DNA of 11,843 nt from Candidatus Sericytochromatia bacterium. GTDB lineage: Bacteria; Cyanobacteriota; Sericytochromatia; UBA7694; JACMQJ01. The notes under the pieces are model-generated. The model was not told the DNA's origin and did no database searches. It saw only the letters and a list, made by a program, of their open reading frames with translations. Below, in pieces: positions 1 through 6,910 of the stretch (the stretch's first letter is position 1; every line of letters starts with the position of its first letter). A program made the translations under genes and the position numbers. The DNA is taken from positions 1 to 11,843 of the forward strand of contig JACMQJ010000175.1 of NCBI GenBank assembly GCA_014377055.1, written 5' to 3'.

Positions 1-3000
1 ATCATACTAGTATCATCAAAGACTTTTATTTCCAAATAAGGTATTGAAGATAGGTGACTAACAGAAGAAAGAATTACTTTTGTGTCTTCATCTCTAACAT
101 TAAGTTTTCCGTGGAGAAGTAATTTGCTATCATTTGCAAGAAAATCACGATATTTGTTCCAAGCCTCTGGATATGCAATAACTTCAAAAGTCCCAGTTAA
201 ATCTTCCAATGTAAAAACAGCCATTGTATCCATTTTTTTAGTTAACATGGTTCTATAATTACTGATAATACCACCTATAGTTAAGCTAACACCATCATTA
301 AGCTCTCCAAGTTGACTGGTTGTTTGAATACAAAATCTCTCTAGTTGTGTACTATACTTATTAAGTGGATGACCAGAAACATACAATCCCAACACCTGCT
401 TTTCTATTGCTAAGTTTTCTTCCTCAGGATAAGGCTCAACATTTGGTAATTCTGGAGCTTCATCAAAAACCTCTCCAGCTTCCTCTGTAACCATTCCAAA
501 CATAGATGTTTGACCTGCTTCTTCATCCTTTTGTTTTTTTATTGCTGTATTGTATGTAAGCTCCATACCTTCAAGTAATTGTCGACGATTAGTATTAACT
601 GAATCAAAGCCACCTGCTTTAATTAATGATTCAATTGCTTTACGATTGAGTATTCCAGAGCTAATACTTTTGCAAAAGTCATAAAGTGATTTAAAATGAC
701 CATTTTTTTTACGAGTTTCACAAATAGCAGCAATAACATTTTCGCCAACTCCTTTGACTGCTTTTAGACCAAAACGGATAGAAATAGCATCAACTTTAAA
801 ATTATTTTCACTACTATTAACATCTGGCTGTAATACTTGAATTCCCATTCTTCGAGTTTCAGAAGTATATATTGGAACTTTGTCAGGATTATTCATTACA
901 CTAGATATCAGAGCTGCCATATATTCAACAGGATAATTTGCTTTTAGATAAGCTGTGCGATAAGTAATAACAGCATAAGCAGCACTATGAGATTTATTAA
1001 AACCATACTCAGCAAATTTTTCCATTGTATCAAACAGTGTTTTGGCAATTTCACTATCTACACCATTTTTGGCAGCACCATTCATAAATGTTTCACGTTG
1101 CCTTTGCATTTCATCAAGTAATTTTTTACCCATTGCTTTTCTTAGTAAATCAGCCTGACCAAGTGAATATCCAGCTATAATTTGTGATATTTGCATAATT
1201 TGTTCTTGATAAACTATTAATCCATAAGTATCTTTCAAAATATCTTCAATAGTTGGATGAGGATATTCAATTGGTTCTCTTCCATGCTTTCTATTAACAA
1301 ATGACTCAACCATGCCACTACCAAGAGGTCCTGGACGATAAAGAGCAATTAAGGCAATAATTTCCTCAAAAACATTAGGTTTTAATTCCATAACCAGTTT
1401 TTGCATACCAGATGACTCTAATTGAAAAACACCAATGGTATTACCAGACTCTAATAACTCATAAGTTTTTTGATCATCAAGAGGTATTTCGTTAAGATCT
1501 AAAACAAATCCTCTAGTATTTTCAATAATTTCAAGAGCATTCGCAATCATGGTTAAATTTCTTAAGCCCAAAAAATCCATTTTCAAAAGTCCAAGTTTTT
1601 CAAGCTCTGACATTTGATACTGAGCAATAATAACTCCATCTTTATTTTTTTCTAAAGGAACAATAGTATCAAGAGGATCTTTGGAGATAACTATACCAGC
1701 AGCATGTATACTAGAATGTCTTGCCAAGCCTTCAAGTTTTTTGGCTAATTCAATAATTTCTTTAGTTCTTGGATTTTCTTCACAAGCTTTATACAGATCC
1801 AGACCTTCAACAAGAGCATCAGCAAGCTTTATACCTACACCTTTTGGAATCATTTTGGATAATTTTTCTGATTCAGAAACAGCATAACCCATAACCTTAG
1901 AAACATCTCGTAAAACTTGTTTTGCTCCTAATGTTCCTAGAGTAACGATTTGACTTACATTTGATGCACCATATTTTTCACTAACATATTGTATTACCTC
2001 AGCACGTCTATCAATACAAAAATCTGTATCAACGTCAGGCATAGATATTCTTTCTGGGTTTAAAAATCTTTCAAAAAGTAAATTAAACGGTAAAGGATCA
2101 ATATCAGTGATACCTAAAGCATAAGCAACTATTGAACCTGCAGCAGAACCTCTACCAGGACCAACTTGAATACCCTTTTTTCTGGCAAAACTAATATAAT
2201 CAGCAACAATCAAAAAATAAGCAGAAAATCCCATTTTATGGATCATCGAAATTTCATAATCAAATCTTTTTAGAATAATAGAATTTAACTCTTTATATCT
2301 ATGTTTTAGCCCTTCTTTTGATAACTTATTCAAAAATGTATCAGCTGTATGTCCTGGAGGCAAAGGAAAATGGGGTAAAATATAATCTCCAAAATGTAGA
2401 GAAAGATTGCATTTATCAGCTATTTCTAAGCTATGTTTTAGTGCTTCTGGTATTTCATGAAAAATTTGATACATCTCGTCTGGAGATTTAATATAATGTT
2501 CTTGTCCTTCCAAAGTATTCTTATTGTCTTCTAGTTTGATACCATTTTTTATACAAGTTAATATTTCTCTTGCTAAAGCATCTTCTCTTTTTGTGTAATG
2601 ACAATCATTTGTAGCAACAAGTTTAATTTCAAGTTCTTTTGATAGCCTAACAATATTAGGATTAATTCGTTTTTGAGCCGCCATTCCGTGATCTTGTATT
2701 TCTATATAATAATCATCGCCAAATATTTCTTTATAATGTGATGCTGCTCTAAAGGCATTATCATAATTACCACGTAGTAATGATGAAGATACTTCACCAT
2801 TGAGGCATGAAGATAAAGCAATTACACCTTCTGAATATTTAGCCAATAGCTCATAATCAATTCTTGGATAATAATAAAAACCTTCGAGAAAACCAGTACT
2901 AACTAGCTTAATAATATTTTTATAGCCTTTTTCATTTTTTGCTAGCAAAACTATATTACTAACATCTTTGGATTTTTTTTCGGCAATTGGATTATTACTG

Positions 3001-3212
3001 ACAAAAGCTTCATATCCAATTATAGGTTTTATATCAGCACTTTTTGCTTTCTTATAAAAATCAATAGCTCCATACATAACATTATGATCTGTAAGTGCAA
3101 TAGCAGTCATACCCGTCTCTACTGCTGTTTTAACTATATCTTTTACTCTACTAGAACCGTCAAGAAGTGAAAATTCAGAGTGTACATGACAATGAACAAA
3201 CTCATGTTTCAT
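1..3212 (-). CDS. dnaE: DNA polymerase III subunit alpha, DnaE (3' end missing)
   Basis: This is the catalytic subunit of the replicative DNA polymerase. About 1070 residues are visible; family members usually have about 1150-1180, so only the extreme C-terminus is cut by the window edge. It opens with a PHP domain (H-C-H-V-H at residues 7-11, T-D-H at 41-43, G-Y-E-A-F at 66-70). The polymerase core has G-P-G-R-G-S-A-A-G-S, the catalytic P-D-V-D-T-D-F (392-398; Asp393 and Asp395 match E. coli D401 and D403) and K-M-D-F-L-G-L with the third Asp at 546. A Q-T-S-M-F-G segment (901-906) matches the E. coli beta-clamp-binding motif, and an OB-fold follows at about 960-1040. The segment where many cyanobacterial DnaE proteins are split by an intein (E-Y-G-F-N-K-S-H-S, around residue 736) is intact. 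The ATG at 3212 places the PHP domain at the N-terminus as usual. No strong Shine-Dalgarno is seen. Identification is certain. Confidence 0.98.
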   Translation of the reverse strand, partial: MKHEFVHCHVHSEFSLLDGSSRVKDIVKTAVETGMTAIALTDHNVMYGAIDFYKKAKSADIKPIIGYEAFVSNNPIAEKKSKDVSNIVLLAKNEKGYKNIIKLVSTGFLEGFYYYPRIDYELLAKYSEGVIALSSCLNGEVSSSLLRGNYDNAFRAASHYKEIFGDDYYIEIQDHGMAAQKRINPNIVRLSKELEIKLVATNDCHYTKREDALAREILTCIKNGIKLEDNKNTLEGQEHYIKSPDEMYQIFHEIPEALKHSLEIADKCNLSLHFGDYILPHFPLPPGHTADTFLNKLSKEGLKHRYKELNSIILKRFDYEISMIHKMGFSAYFLIVADYISFARKKGIQVGPGRGSAAGSIVAYALGITDIDPLPFNLLFERFLNPERISMPDVDTDFCIDRRAEVIQYVSEKYGASNVSQIVTLGTLGAKQVLRDVSKVMGYAVSESEKLSKMIPKGVGIKLADALVEGLDLYKACEENPRTKEIIELAKKLEGLARHSSIHAAGIVISKDPLDTIVPLEKNKDGVIIAQYQMSELEKLGLLKMDFLGLRNLTMIANALEIIENTRGFVLDLNEIPLDDQKTYELLESGNTIGVFQLESSGMQKLVMELKPNVFEEIIALIALYRPGPLGSGMVESFVNRKHGREPIEYPHPTIEDILKDTYGLIVYQEQIMQISQIIAGYSLGQADLLRKAMGKKLLDEMQRQRETFMNGAAKNGVDSEIAKTLFDTMEKFAEYGFNKSHSAAYAVITYRTAYLKANYPVEYMAALISSVMNNPDKVPIYTSETRRMGIQVLQPDVNSSENNFKVDAISIRFGLKAVKGVGENVIAAICETRKKNGHFKSLYDFCKSISSGILNRKAIESLIKAGGFDSVNTNRRQLLEGMELTYNTAIKKQKDEEAGQTSMFGMVTEEAGEVFDEAPELPNVEPYPEEENLAIEKQVLGLYVSGHPLNKYSTQLERFCIQTTSQLGELNDGVSLTIGGIISNYRTMLTKKMDTMAVFTLEDLTGTFEVIAYPEAWNKYRDFLANDSKLLLHGKLNVRDEDTKVILSSVSHLSSIPYLEIKVFDDTSM

Positions 3213-3327
3213 TTAATAAATACTCAAAAAATTATATTGTAATTAAAAACATTATAGAAGATTATTTTTTGGAATTGCTATTTGTATCAGTTAAATAATT
3301 TTAATTATTAATTTCAACTCATTACTT

Positions 3328-3358
3328 AGGTTAAGTAATAGAGATAAAAGCTTAACCT
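3328..3358. repeat. Inverted repeat AGGTTAAG/CTTAACCT
   Basis: Perfect 8-bp arms (3328-3335 and 3351-3358) flank a 15-nt loop in the divergent dnaE/lipoprotein spacer. On the plus strand a T-rich stretch follows, but no plus-strand gene lies upstream to be terminated. It may be a protein-binding dyad or chance in AT-rich DNA. Confidence 0.35.
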
Positions 3359-3407
3359 TTTATTTATCCATCATTAACTCTTAAATATCTTAGTCTTAAC
3401 TTAGACT

Positions 3408-3416
3408 TGTTATAAT
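3408..3416 (+). promoter_or_regulatory. Extended -10 promoter for the small lipoprotein gene
   Basis: TGTTATAAT is a perfect extended -10 (TGn plus TATAAT at 3411-3416), about 45 bp upstream of the ATG at 3461. No TTGACA-like -35 is found at 16-18 bp, which fits an extended -10 promoter. A dyad with 5-bp arms, AGTCT/AGACT (3392-3396 and 3403-3407), abuts the TG and could be an operator. The same 9-mer occurs upstream of the hydrolase gene at 8107-8115. Confidence 0.65.
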
Positions 3417-3460
3417 ATATTTATAGAGTTTGATAAATAAGTTTTGAGAGAGAATTAAAA

Positions 3461-3811
3461 ATGTTAAAGAAAAATTTAGTAAAAGTTGCAGTAACCTTAG
3501 TAGTTGGCTTTTCATTAAATGCTTGTGGACAAACTCAAAATCCTAACAGTGTTTCAAGAATTGGTTCAGTAGAAAAAAGCCAAAAGAAAATGGTTTCAGG
3601 TAGATGGCAAGAATTTCAACAAGGATTTAACAACAAAACTACTGTTTCATCAACCGTTTTTAATGCAAGAGTTTCAATCGGTGGCGGAAACGAAACAAGA
3701 AAAGTAACAATGGCTGACAGAATTAACTCAACCAAATGGAAAGAATTTCAAAAATCTTTTACAGAAAGAGCTGAATATTATACAGCTAACATCACAAGTG
3801 CTTTTAAATAA
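3461..3811 (+). CDS. Small lipoprotein with a duplicated W-x-E-F-Q-x-x-F motif
   Basis: A protein of 116 residues with a lipoprotein signal peptide: basic MLKKNLVK, a hydrophobic core, then lipobox L-N-A-C with Cys22 as the predicted lipidated residue. The residue after Cys is Gly, so there is no Asp +2 inner-membrane retention signal of the E. coli type. The mature part of about 95 residues is hydrophilic and holds two related segments, R-W-Q-E-F-Q-Q-G-F (48-56) and K-W-K-E-F-Q-K-S-F (92-100), 44 residues apart, which look like an internal duplication. I do not recognise the family. A purine-rich GAGAGAG at 3446-3452 serves as ribosome binding site. The gene is monocistronic, with its own promoter and terminator. 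Confidence 0.9.
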   Translation: MLKKNLVKVAVTLVVGFSLNACGQTQNPNSVSRIGSVEKSQKKMVSGRWQEFQQGFNNKTTVSSTVFNARVSIGGGNETRKVTMADRINSTKWKEFQKSFTERAEYYTANITSAFK

Positions 3812-3839
3812 AAAACAACTTAAAACTCTCAAAAACTCT

Positions 3840-3865
3840 AAAGCCAGAAATATCTGGCTTTTTTT
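3840..3865 (+). terminator. Intrinsic terminator of the small lipoprotein gene
   Basis: A perfect 9-bp stem AAAGCCAGA/TCTGGCTTT (3840-3848 and 3853-3861) with loop AATA runs into T7 (3859-3865). It lies 28 bp after the stop codon. Confidence 0.93.
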
Positions 3866-3885
3866 ATTGCCTTTAAAAATCGAAC

Positions 3886-3917
3886 AAAAAAAAAGATGAA
3901 AGATTATTCTTTCATCT
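3886..3917 (-). terminator. Orphan minus-strand intrinsic terminator
   Basis: A perfect 10-bp stem AGATGAAAGA/TCTTTCATCT (3894-3903 and 3908-3917, 4-nt loop) is followed on the minus strand by nine T residues (3894 down to 3886). The nearest minus-strand gene (4221-4736) already has its own terminator at 4176-4209, so this one either ends a separate small transcript from about 3918-4070 or is a fail-safe against antisense reading into the lipoprotein gene. Confidence 0.85.
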
Positions 3918-4065
3918 CATACTGTGGGTTATATTATTTGTACAGAAAACTTAGATAAATCTATTATCAATTAATTCATTATTTAGAATAATTAAATAAT
4001 ATTTTTTTACTTTTTAATATAACTTTTAAAGTTAATATAAGTATGACTTTATAGTCTTATGTCAA
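3886..4065 (-). ncRNA. Candidate small RNA upstream of the orphan terminator
   Basis: Minus-strand TTGACA (4065-4060) is followed at 19-20 bp by TTATAT/TATATT, and some 140 nt later by the orphan terminator at 3886-3917. Between them lie further self-complementary segments: 4021-4033 (AACTTT/AAAGTT) and 3978-3985/3993-4000 (8-bp arms). A GACT/AGTC dyad (4045-4056) sits in the promoter spacer. No open reading frame of any length is present. The wide -35/-10 spacing makes the promoter only moderately convincing, so this is an inference. Confidence 0.3.
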
Positions 4066-4175
4066 TCTTAGAACTAACTTAAAATTTACTGAGTATTTCT
4101 TAGGTTTAGCTGAGTAAAAAATATTTATTACTACAATAATTAATCTAAAACACCTGTGGTAAATATTTAGATAGC

Positions 4176-4209
4176 AAAAAGAGAGAAAATAAATATATTT
4201 TCTCTCTTT
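4176..4209 (-). terminator. Intrinsic terminator of the 4221-4736 gene
   Basis: A perfect 14-bp stem (4178-4191 and 4196-4209) with a 4-nt loop, followed on the minus strand by T5. It begins 12 bp after the stop codon. The G-C content comes only from the GAGAG/CTCTC core. Confidence 0.88.
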
Positions 4210-4220
4210 AAAAGTCTAAT

Positions 4221-4736
4221 TTAGACGCTAATATTTGTTGGAGCAGGTTTACCTAATCTTACTGCTTCTTCTACAAAAGCCTGTTTGTCGGATTCTTGCT
4301 TAGGTATAACTTTTTCTTTAAGATACTTTTGATTTTCTTCCATCATTTTTCGTGAATTCTCTAACATTTGGTCAAAAGACTTCAAAAAAGCACCTAGAGT
4401 TTCGTCTTTAATTTTGGCAACAAATTCTTGGATCTTTTCCATATCTGGATTGCTTATATGATTTAGGCTTTCATTATGGTTTGTTACAGTAGATCCTTCT
4501 GTTTCTGTACTATTGTTTTCTTTAATACCATTATCGAAATTAACTGTACTAGGGTTATGTTTTGAGGCTTTTGGAGATTCGGCTACAGACTTATCAGGCT
4601 CAGTAAAGGTTGTGTTAGTTTTGGCATTTTCTGGCTCAGTTTTATCATTTTTTATTGTTGCTTTGTTATCAATAGTATTGGTATTTTCTGTTTTAAAGCT
4701 ATTAATATTTGATTTGGAACTATCAATACCTGTCAT
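4221..4736 (-). CDS. Hypothetical protein: disordered N-terminus with a helical C-terminal part
   Basis: A protein of 171 residues that I do not recognise. Residues 1-95 are rich in Asn, Thr, Ser, Lys and Glu with few hydrophobics, so they are probably disordered; T-E-P appears twice (K-T-E-P-E-N and F-T-E-P-D-K). Residues 97-160 are charged and amphipathic with regularly spaced Ile, Phe, Leu and Met, suggesting one or two helices or a short coiled coil. There is no signal peptide or membrane segment, so it is probably cytoplasmic. The start is well supported: AAGGAGGA lies 8 nt upstream of the ATG, the best Shine-Dalgarno in the window. It is transcribed divergently from the coiled-coil gene at 4914 and ends at its own terminator. 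A role as adaptor or linker is conceivable but is not shown by the sequence. Confidence 0.82.
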   Translation of the reverse strand: MTGIDSSKSNINSFKTENTNTIDNKATIKNDKTEPENAKTNTTFTEPDKSVAESPKASKHNPSTVNFDNGIKENNSTETEGSTVTNHNESLNHISNPDMEKIQEFVAKIKDETLGAFLKSFDQMLENSRKMMEENQKYLKEKVIPKQESDKQAFVEEAVRLGKPAPTNISV

Positions 4737-4743
4737 AAAATAT

Positions 4744-4752
4744 TCCTCCTTA
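4744..4752 (-). promoter_or_regulatory. Strong Shine-Dalgarno of the 4221-4736 gene
   Basis: The minus strand reads AAGGAGGA, 8 nt before the ATG at 4736, and fixes this start. Confidence 0.85.
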
Positions 4753-4768
4753 TTAGAACTTATGTTTA

Positions 4769-4796
4769 ATTATACTCTTTAATAAGAGCTAGTTAA
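4769..4796 (-). promoter_or_regulatory. Probable promoter of the 4221-4736 gene
   Basis: Minus-strand TATAAT (4774-4769) has TTAACT (4796-4791) 16 bp upstream, a 4/6 match to TTGACA. The leader would be about 25 nt. A small dyad, CTCTT/AAGAG (4775-4779 and 4784-4788), lies in the spacer. Confidence 0.5.
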
Positions 4797-4859
4797 AAAA
4801 ATACATAAAGTAAATATCAGAAATTTTGACTAAATCTTGCTTACCAAAATTCAAAATAA

Positions 4860-4889
4860 TTGATTTATGATTAGAGCTTTACCTAATAT
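4860..4889 (+). promoter_or_regulatory. Possible promoter of the coiled-coil gene
   Basis: TTGATT (4860-4865), an 18-bp spacer and TAATAT (4884-4889) would start transcription near 4896. A nearer TATATT at 4896-4901 would give an almost leaderless mRNA. Both hexamers are imperfect. Confidence 0.3.
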
Positions 4890-4913
4890 ACATCTTATAT
4901 TATGATTTAGATT

Positions 4914-5618
4914 ATGAGTAAAATTGATAAAACTAAGCTAGAAAAATATTTCAAGGATTTAAAAAATAATTTAAATCTAATATATATTGATCTCGAAACA
5001 ATAAAAAATCTAAAGAATGAAAATATGAATACATTTTTATACTTTGTTTTTCAGATTAAAGATCTAATTAGTCAAATAAATAACTATATTACTGTAATAA
5101 GCCCTGAACTAGATGATAAATATACTACAGAAATATCAGAGGAAATTTTTTTATTAAAAAGTGAGTTAGAAAATAATAAAATTAATCTTGTCGGAAATGA
5201 AAAGAATATTAAAACAGAGAATAATAAAGAAATATCAGAATTAATTCAAATAATAGAGAAAGCTCTTGAAAAAATAAAGAATCAACAAAAAGGGTTGGGA
5301 GATAAAAAAAATAACTTAATAAAAAATATTGAAGAGGATAAAAATAATATAAATAAAACTGACTCCGAAATAAAAGATTTACTTTTACAATTAGTTAATA
5401 GCCGTAATCTATATTTAAATAGAAAACAAATATTAGAAAAAAATCTATCTAGTGATCAAGGAATTACTAAATATTTACCTGACTTAGAAAATAAAATGGA
5501 AAAGAGAATAAAAGTAATATCAGATGAGCTGATGTTGCTAGAGCAAGATATAAAAACCATAGTTATAAAAGAACAAGAATTAACAGATAATTTAATCCAA
5601 AATCCTTATTCATTTTGA
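4914..5618 (+). CDS. Cytoplasmic coiled-coil protein of unknown function
   Basis: A protein of 234 residues, very rich in Lys, Asn, Glu, Ile and Leu. No signal peptide, transmembrane segment, Cys cluster or nucleotide-binding motif is visible. From about residue 70 to the end the spacing of Leu and Ile with Lys and Glu is heptad-like, with few Pro or Gly, so a long coiled coil is expected (for example around S-E-L-I-Q-I-I-E-K-A-L-E-K-I). Residues 1-60 also look helical, with a hydrophobic patch F-L-Y-F-V-F-Q-I. I do not recognise the family. The ATG at 4914 has no Shine-Dalgarno-like sequence ahead of it; a nearby upstream ATG at 4902 runs into a stop after two codons. The gene is divergent from 4221-4736, separated by 177 bp, and ends at a terminator shared with the convergent lipoprotein gene. 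It could be a structural or scaffold protein, but that is only a guess. Confidence 0.85.
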   Translation: MSKIDKTKLEKYFKDLKNNLNLIYIDLETIKNLKNENMNTFLYFVFQIKDLISQINNYITVISPELDDKYTTEISEEIFLLKSELENNKINLVGNEKNIKTENNKEISELIQIIEKALEKIKNQQKGLGDKKNNLIKNIEEDKNNINKTDSEIKDLLLQLVNSRNLYLNRKQILEKNLSSDQGITKYLPDLENKMEKRIKVISDELMLLEQDIKTIVIKEQELTDNLIQNPYSF

Positions 5619-5632
5619 TAATAATAGATTAC

Positions 5633-5664
5633 AAATAAGCTAGAGATTAATCTCTAGCTTATTT
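5633..5664. terminator. Bidirectional terminator between convergent genes
   Basis: A perfect 15-bp palindrome AAATAAGCTAGAGAT/ATCTCTAGCTTATTT with a 2-nt centre lies between the stop of the coiled-coil gene (5618) and that of the lipoprotein (5676). T-rich DNA follows on the plus strand (TTATTTTATATTTT); the minus-strand T-run is weaker. Its symmetry and position suit termination in both directions. Confidence 0.8.
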
Positions 5665-5675
5665 TATATTTTAAT

Positions 5676-6758
5676 TTAGTTACTTGTATCTCTTTCAAGA
5701 GGCATTGCTATATTTACAATTCCAGCTAATTCAGTTTTATTACTTTCAGTTAGAGTAAATAATAAGCTATTATCTCCTTGTAACTCAACTTTAACTTTTA
5801 ATTTTACATCACTGACATTGGTATTTACTAAAAGTGAATTTACATTTGAGCTATCAGCTAAATAATTAGCGACACCATTAAATGAGGAATTAAAGTTTTG
5901 AGCTGAGCTTGAAAAATTGCCACTAAAATCCATTTTGCCTTGTTCAGCTCCTTCTCTTAACTTAATGGCTACTTTATAACCCAAGATACTATATTTCCAT
6001 TTACCAACAAAAGGAGCTGCTATAGTAGGCTTTTTTACATCTTGTGCAGTTGTGTCTATTTGAGATTTTGCCTGCTCTTTGGTTAACTTCTCTTCTACTT
6101 TAGTATCAACATTTAAATTTTTTGTTACATCATCAACCATATATTTTGTTTGCTCGCCATTTGGGCTAGTTAGAGTAAATGTTTTTGCAGAGACATCATA
6201 AGAAAAAACAGGTTGATTGGTATCCAATGCACCATTATTGTTAACTCCACCTTTGACAGAAGTTATTTGTCCTGCATCGTTTTTAGTTATTTCAACTCTT
6301 AGATCACCACTTATTTTTGCAAGAGTAAAACTTGGCAAATTAATAGGATAGTCTACATTTTTTAATTTAAAAGAAATATCAAGCATTGTTGAATCAGTAG
6401 CACCATCTATAAAAAATCTACTATCTTTATAACTTATAGTTAAATTTCCTGTGTCTTTTACTTTAAAAGAAGTTTTTATCACTGAAATATCTGATGTAGT
6501 AAAAATCTTACCATTAATTTTAATTGATTCTAAATCTTCTGGAACAATGGGATTAGATATACCACTAGCATCTTTTTGTGTCATCAAAAAACTATTTTGT
6601 GCAACAATAACTTTTTTATTGTCTGTTACTACAGATGAATTATTTTCTGTGGATTTTACCTGTCCTGTAGAAGTAGAAGCTGGTGTAGAACAACCTAGTT
6701 GTGCCATAACTATTACTGAGCCAATAGTTAAACTTATTGCTTTGTAAAAAATTTTCAA
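5676..6758 (-). CDS. Beta-rich lipoprotein with a G-K-W C-terminal module
   Basis: A protein of 360 residues starting with a TTG codon. TTG is supported by AGGAG 8 nt upstream and by the correct placement of a signal peptide: MKIFYK, a hydrophobic stretch, then A-Q-L-G-C with Cys23. Gln at -3 is unusual for a lipobox, but the overall shape is typical. Residues 24-50 form a Ser/Thr/Asn-rich linker. Residues about 75-205 alternate hydrophobic and polar residues (for example L-D-I-S-F-K-L and V-F-S-Y-D-V), suggesting a beta domain. A charged helix-like segment (E-E-K-L-T-K-E-Q-A-K) follows at 222-231. The C-terminal domain, from G-K-W (252-254), is again beta-rich and recalls lipocalin-like folds, but this is only a resemblance. 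It is likely exposed at the envelope. No family is recognised. It shares the bidirectional terminator at 5633-5664. Confidence 0.88.
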   Translation of the reverse strand: MKIFYKAISLTIGSVIVMAQLGCSTPASTSTGQVKSTENNSSVVTDNKKVIVAQNSFLMTQKDASGISNPIVPEDLESIKINGKIFTTSDISVIKTSFKVKDTGNLTISYKDSRFFIDGATDSTMLDISFKLKNVDYPINLPSFTLAKISGDLRVEITKNDAGQITSVKGGVNNNGALDTNQPVFSYDVSAKTFTLTSPNGEQTKYMVDDVTKNLNVDTKVEEKLTKEQAKSQIDTTAQDVKKPTIAAPFVGKWKYSILGYKVAIKLREGAEQGKMDFSGNFSSSAQNFNSSFNGVANYLADSSNVNSLLVNTNVSDVKLKVKVELQGDNSLLFTLTESNKTELAGIVNIAMPLERDTSN

Positions 6759-6766
6759 AATATTAT

Positions 6767-6771
6767 CTCCT
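6767..6771 (-). promoter_or_regulatory. Shine-Dalgarno that fixes a TTG start
   Basis: The minus strand reads AGGAG, 8 nt before the TTG at 6758, with no competing in-frame ATG near the signal peptide. Confidence 0.8.
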
Positions 6772-6806
6772 AAGATGTTTTAATAAAAAATACAGGTACA
6801 TACATT

Positions 6807-6835
6807 ACTATAATGCAAAATTATTAGAAAAACAA
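6807..6835 (-). promoter_or_regulatory. Probable promoter of the 5676-6758 lipoprotein gene
   Basis: Minus-strand TATAGT (6812-6807), a 17-bp spacer and TTGTTT (6835-6830) would give a leader of about 42 nt. The -10 is a 5/6 match and the -35 is weak. Confidence 0.4.
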
Positions 6836-6910
6836 AATCCCAAATCACACTTTATCAAATAATTCACATATATTGTTATTATCAAATCAAAGTATTTATA
6901 GCATATAAGA

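Larger units (their letters stand above)
3213..3460. promoter_or_regulatory. Divergent intergenic region between dnaE and a small lipoprotein gene
   Basis: The spacer holds promoters for both flanking genes and no convincing open reading frame. For dnaE, minus-strand TATAAT hexamers lie at 3251-3256 and 3231-3236; the outer one would give a leader of about 30 nt, but no good -35 box accompanies either. The plus-strand promoter is clearer and is listed separately. An 8-bp perfect inverted repeat lies at 3328-3335/3351-3358, and a shorter dyad directly precedes the plus-strand -10. Confidence 0.5.
3866..4175. other. Non-coding stretch
   Basis: Apart from the orphan minus-strand terminator and the possible small RNA promoter, this AT-rich stretch holds no open reading frame with a plausible start and ribosome binding site on either strand, and no recognisable structural RNA. 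Confidence 0.6.
6759..6910. other. Non-coding upstream region of the TTG-started lipoprotein gene
   Basis: This AT-rich stretch contains the minus-strand promoter and ribosome binding site listed separately, plus a weak plus-strand promoter that would feed the adjacent hairpin element. No open reading frame is supported. Confidence 0.6.

Noticed and set aside
992..1018. Possible cyanobacterial-type DnaE split-intein site
   Set aside because: The E-Y-G-F-N-K-S-H-S segment is continuous, with no intein sequence and Gly instead of the Cys that follows the cyanobacterial split.
1681..1887. Plus-strand open frame of 68 codons antisense to dnaE
   Set aside because: It lies wholly within the well-conserved polymerase coding region on the other strand, has no ribosome binding site, and its translation looks like antisense composition.
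4513..4782. Plus-strand open frame of 89 codons opposite the 4221-4736 gene
   Set aside because: The gene on the minus strand has a strong Shine-Dalgarno and a terminator. The opposite frame has neither, and its hydrophobic look comes from reading Asn/Lys/Glu codons backwards.
6451..6747. Plus-strand open frame of 98 codons opposite the TTG-started lipoprotein gene
   Set aside because: It is a mirror frame of a gene with signal peptide and ribosome binding site, and has no initiation signal of its own.
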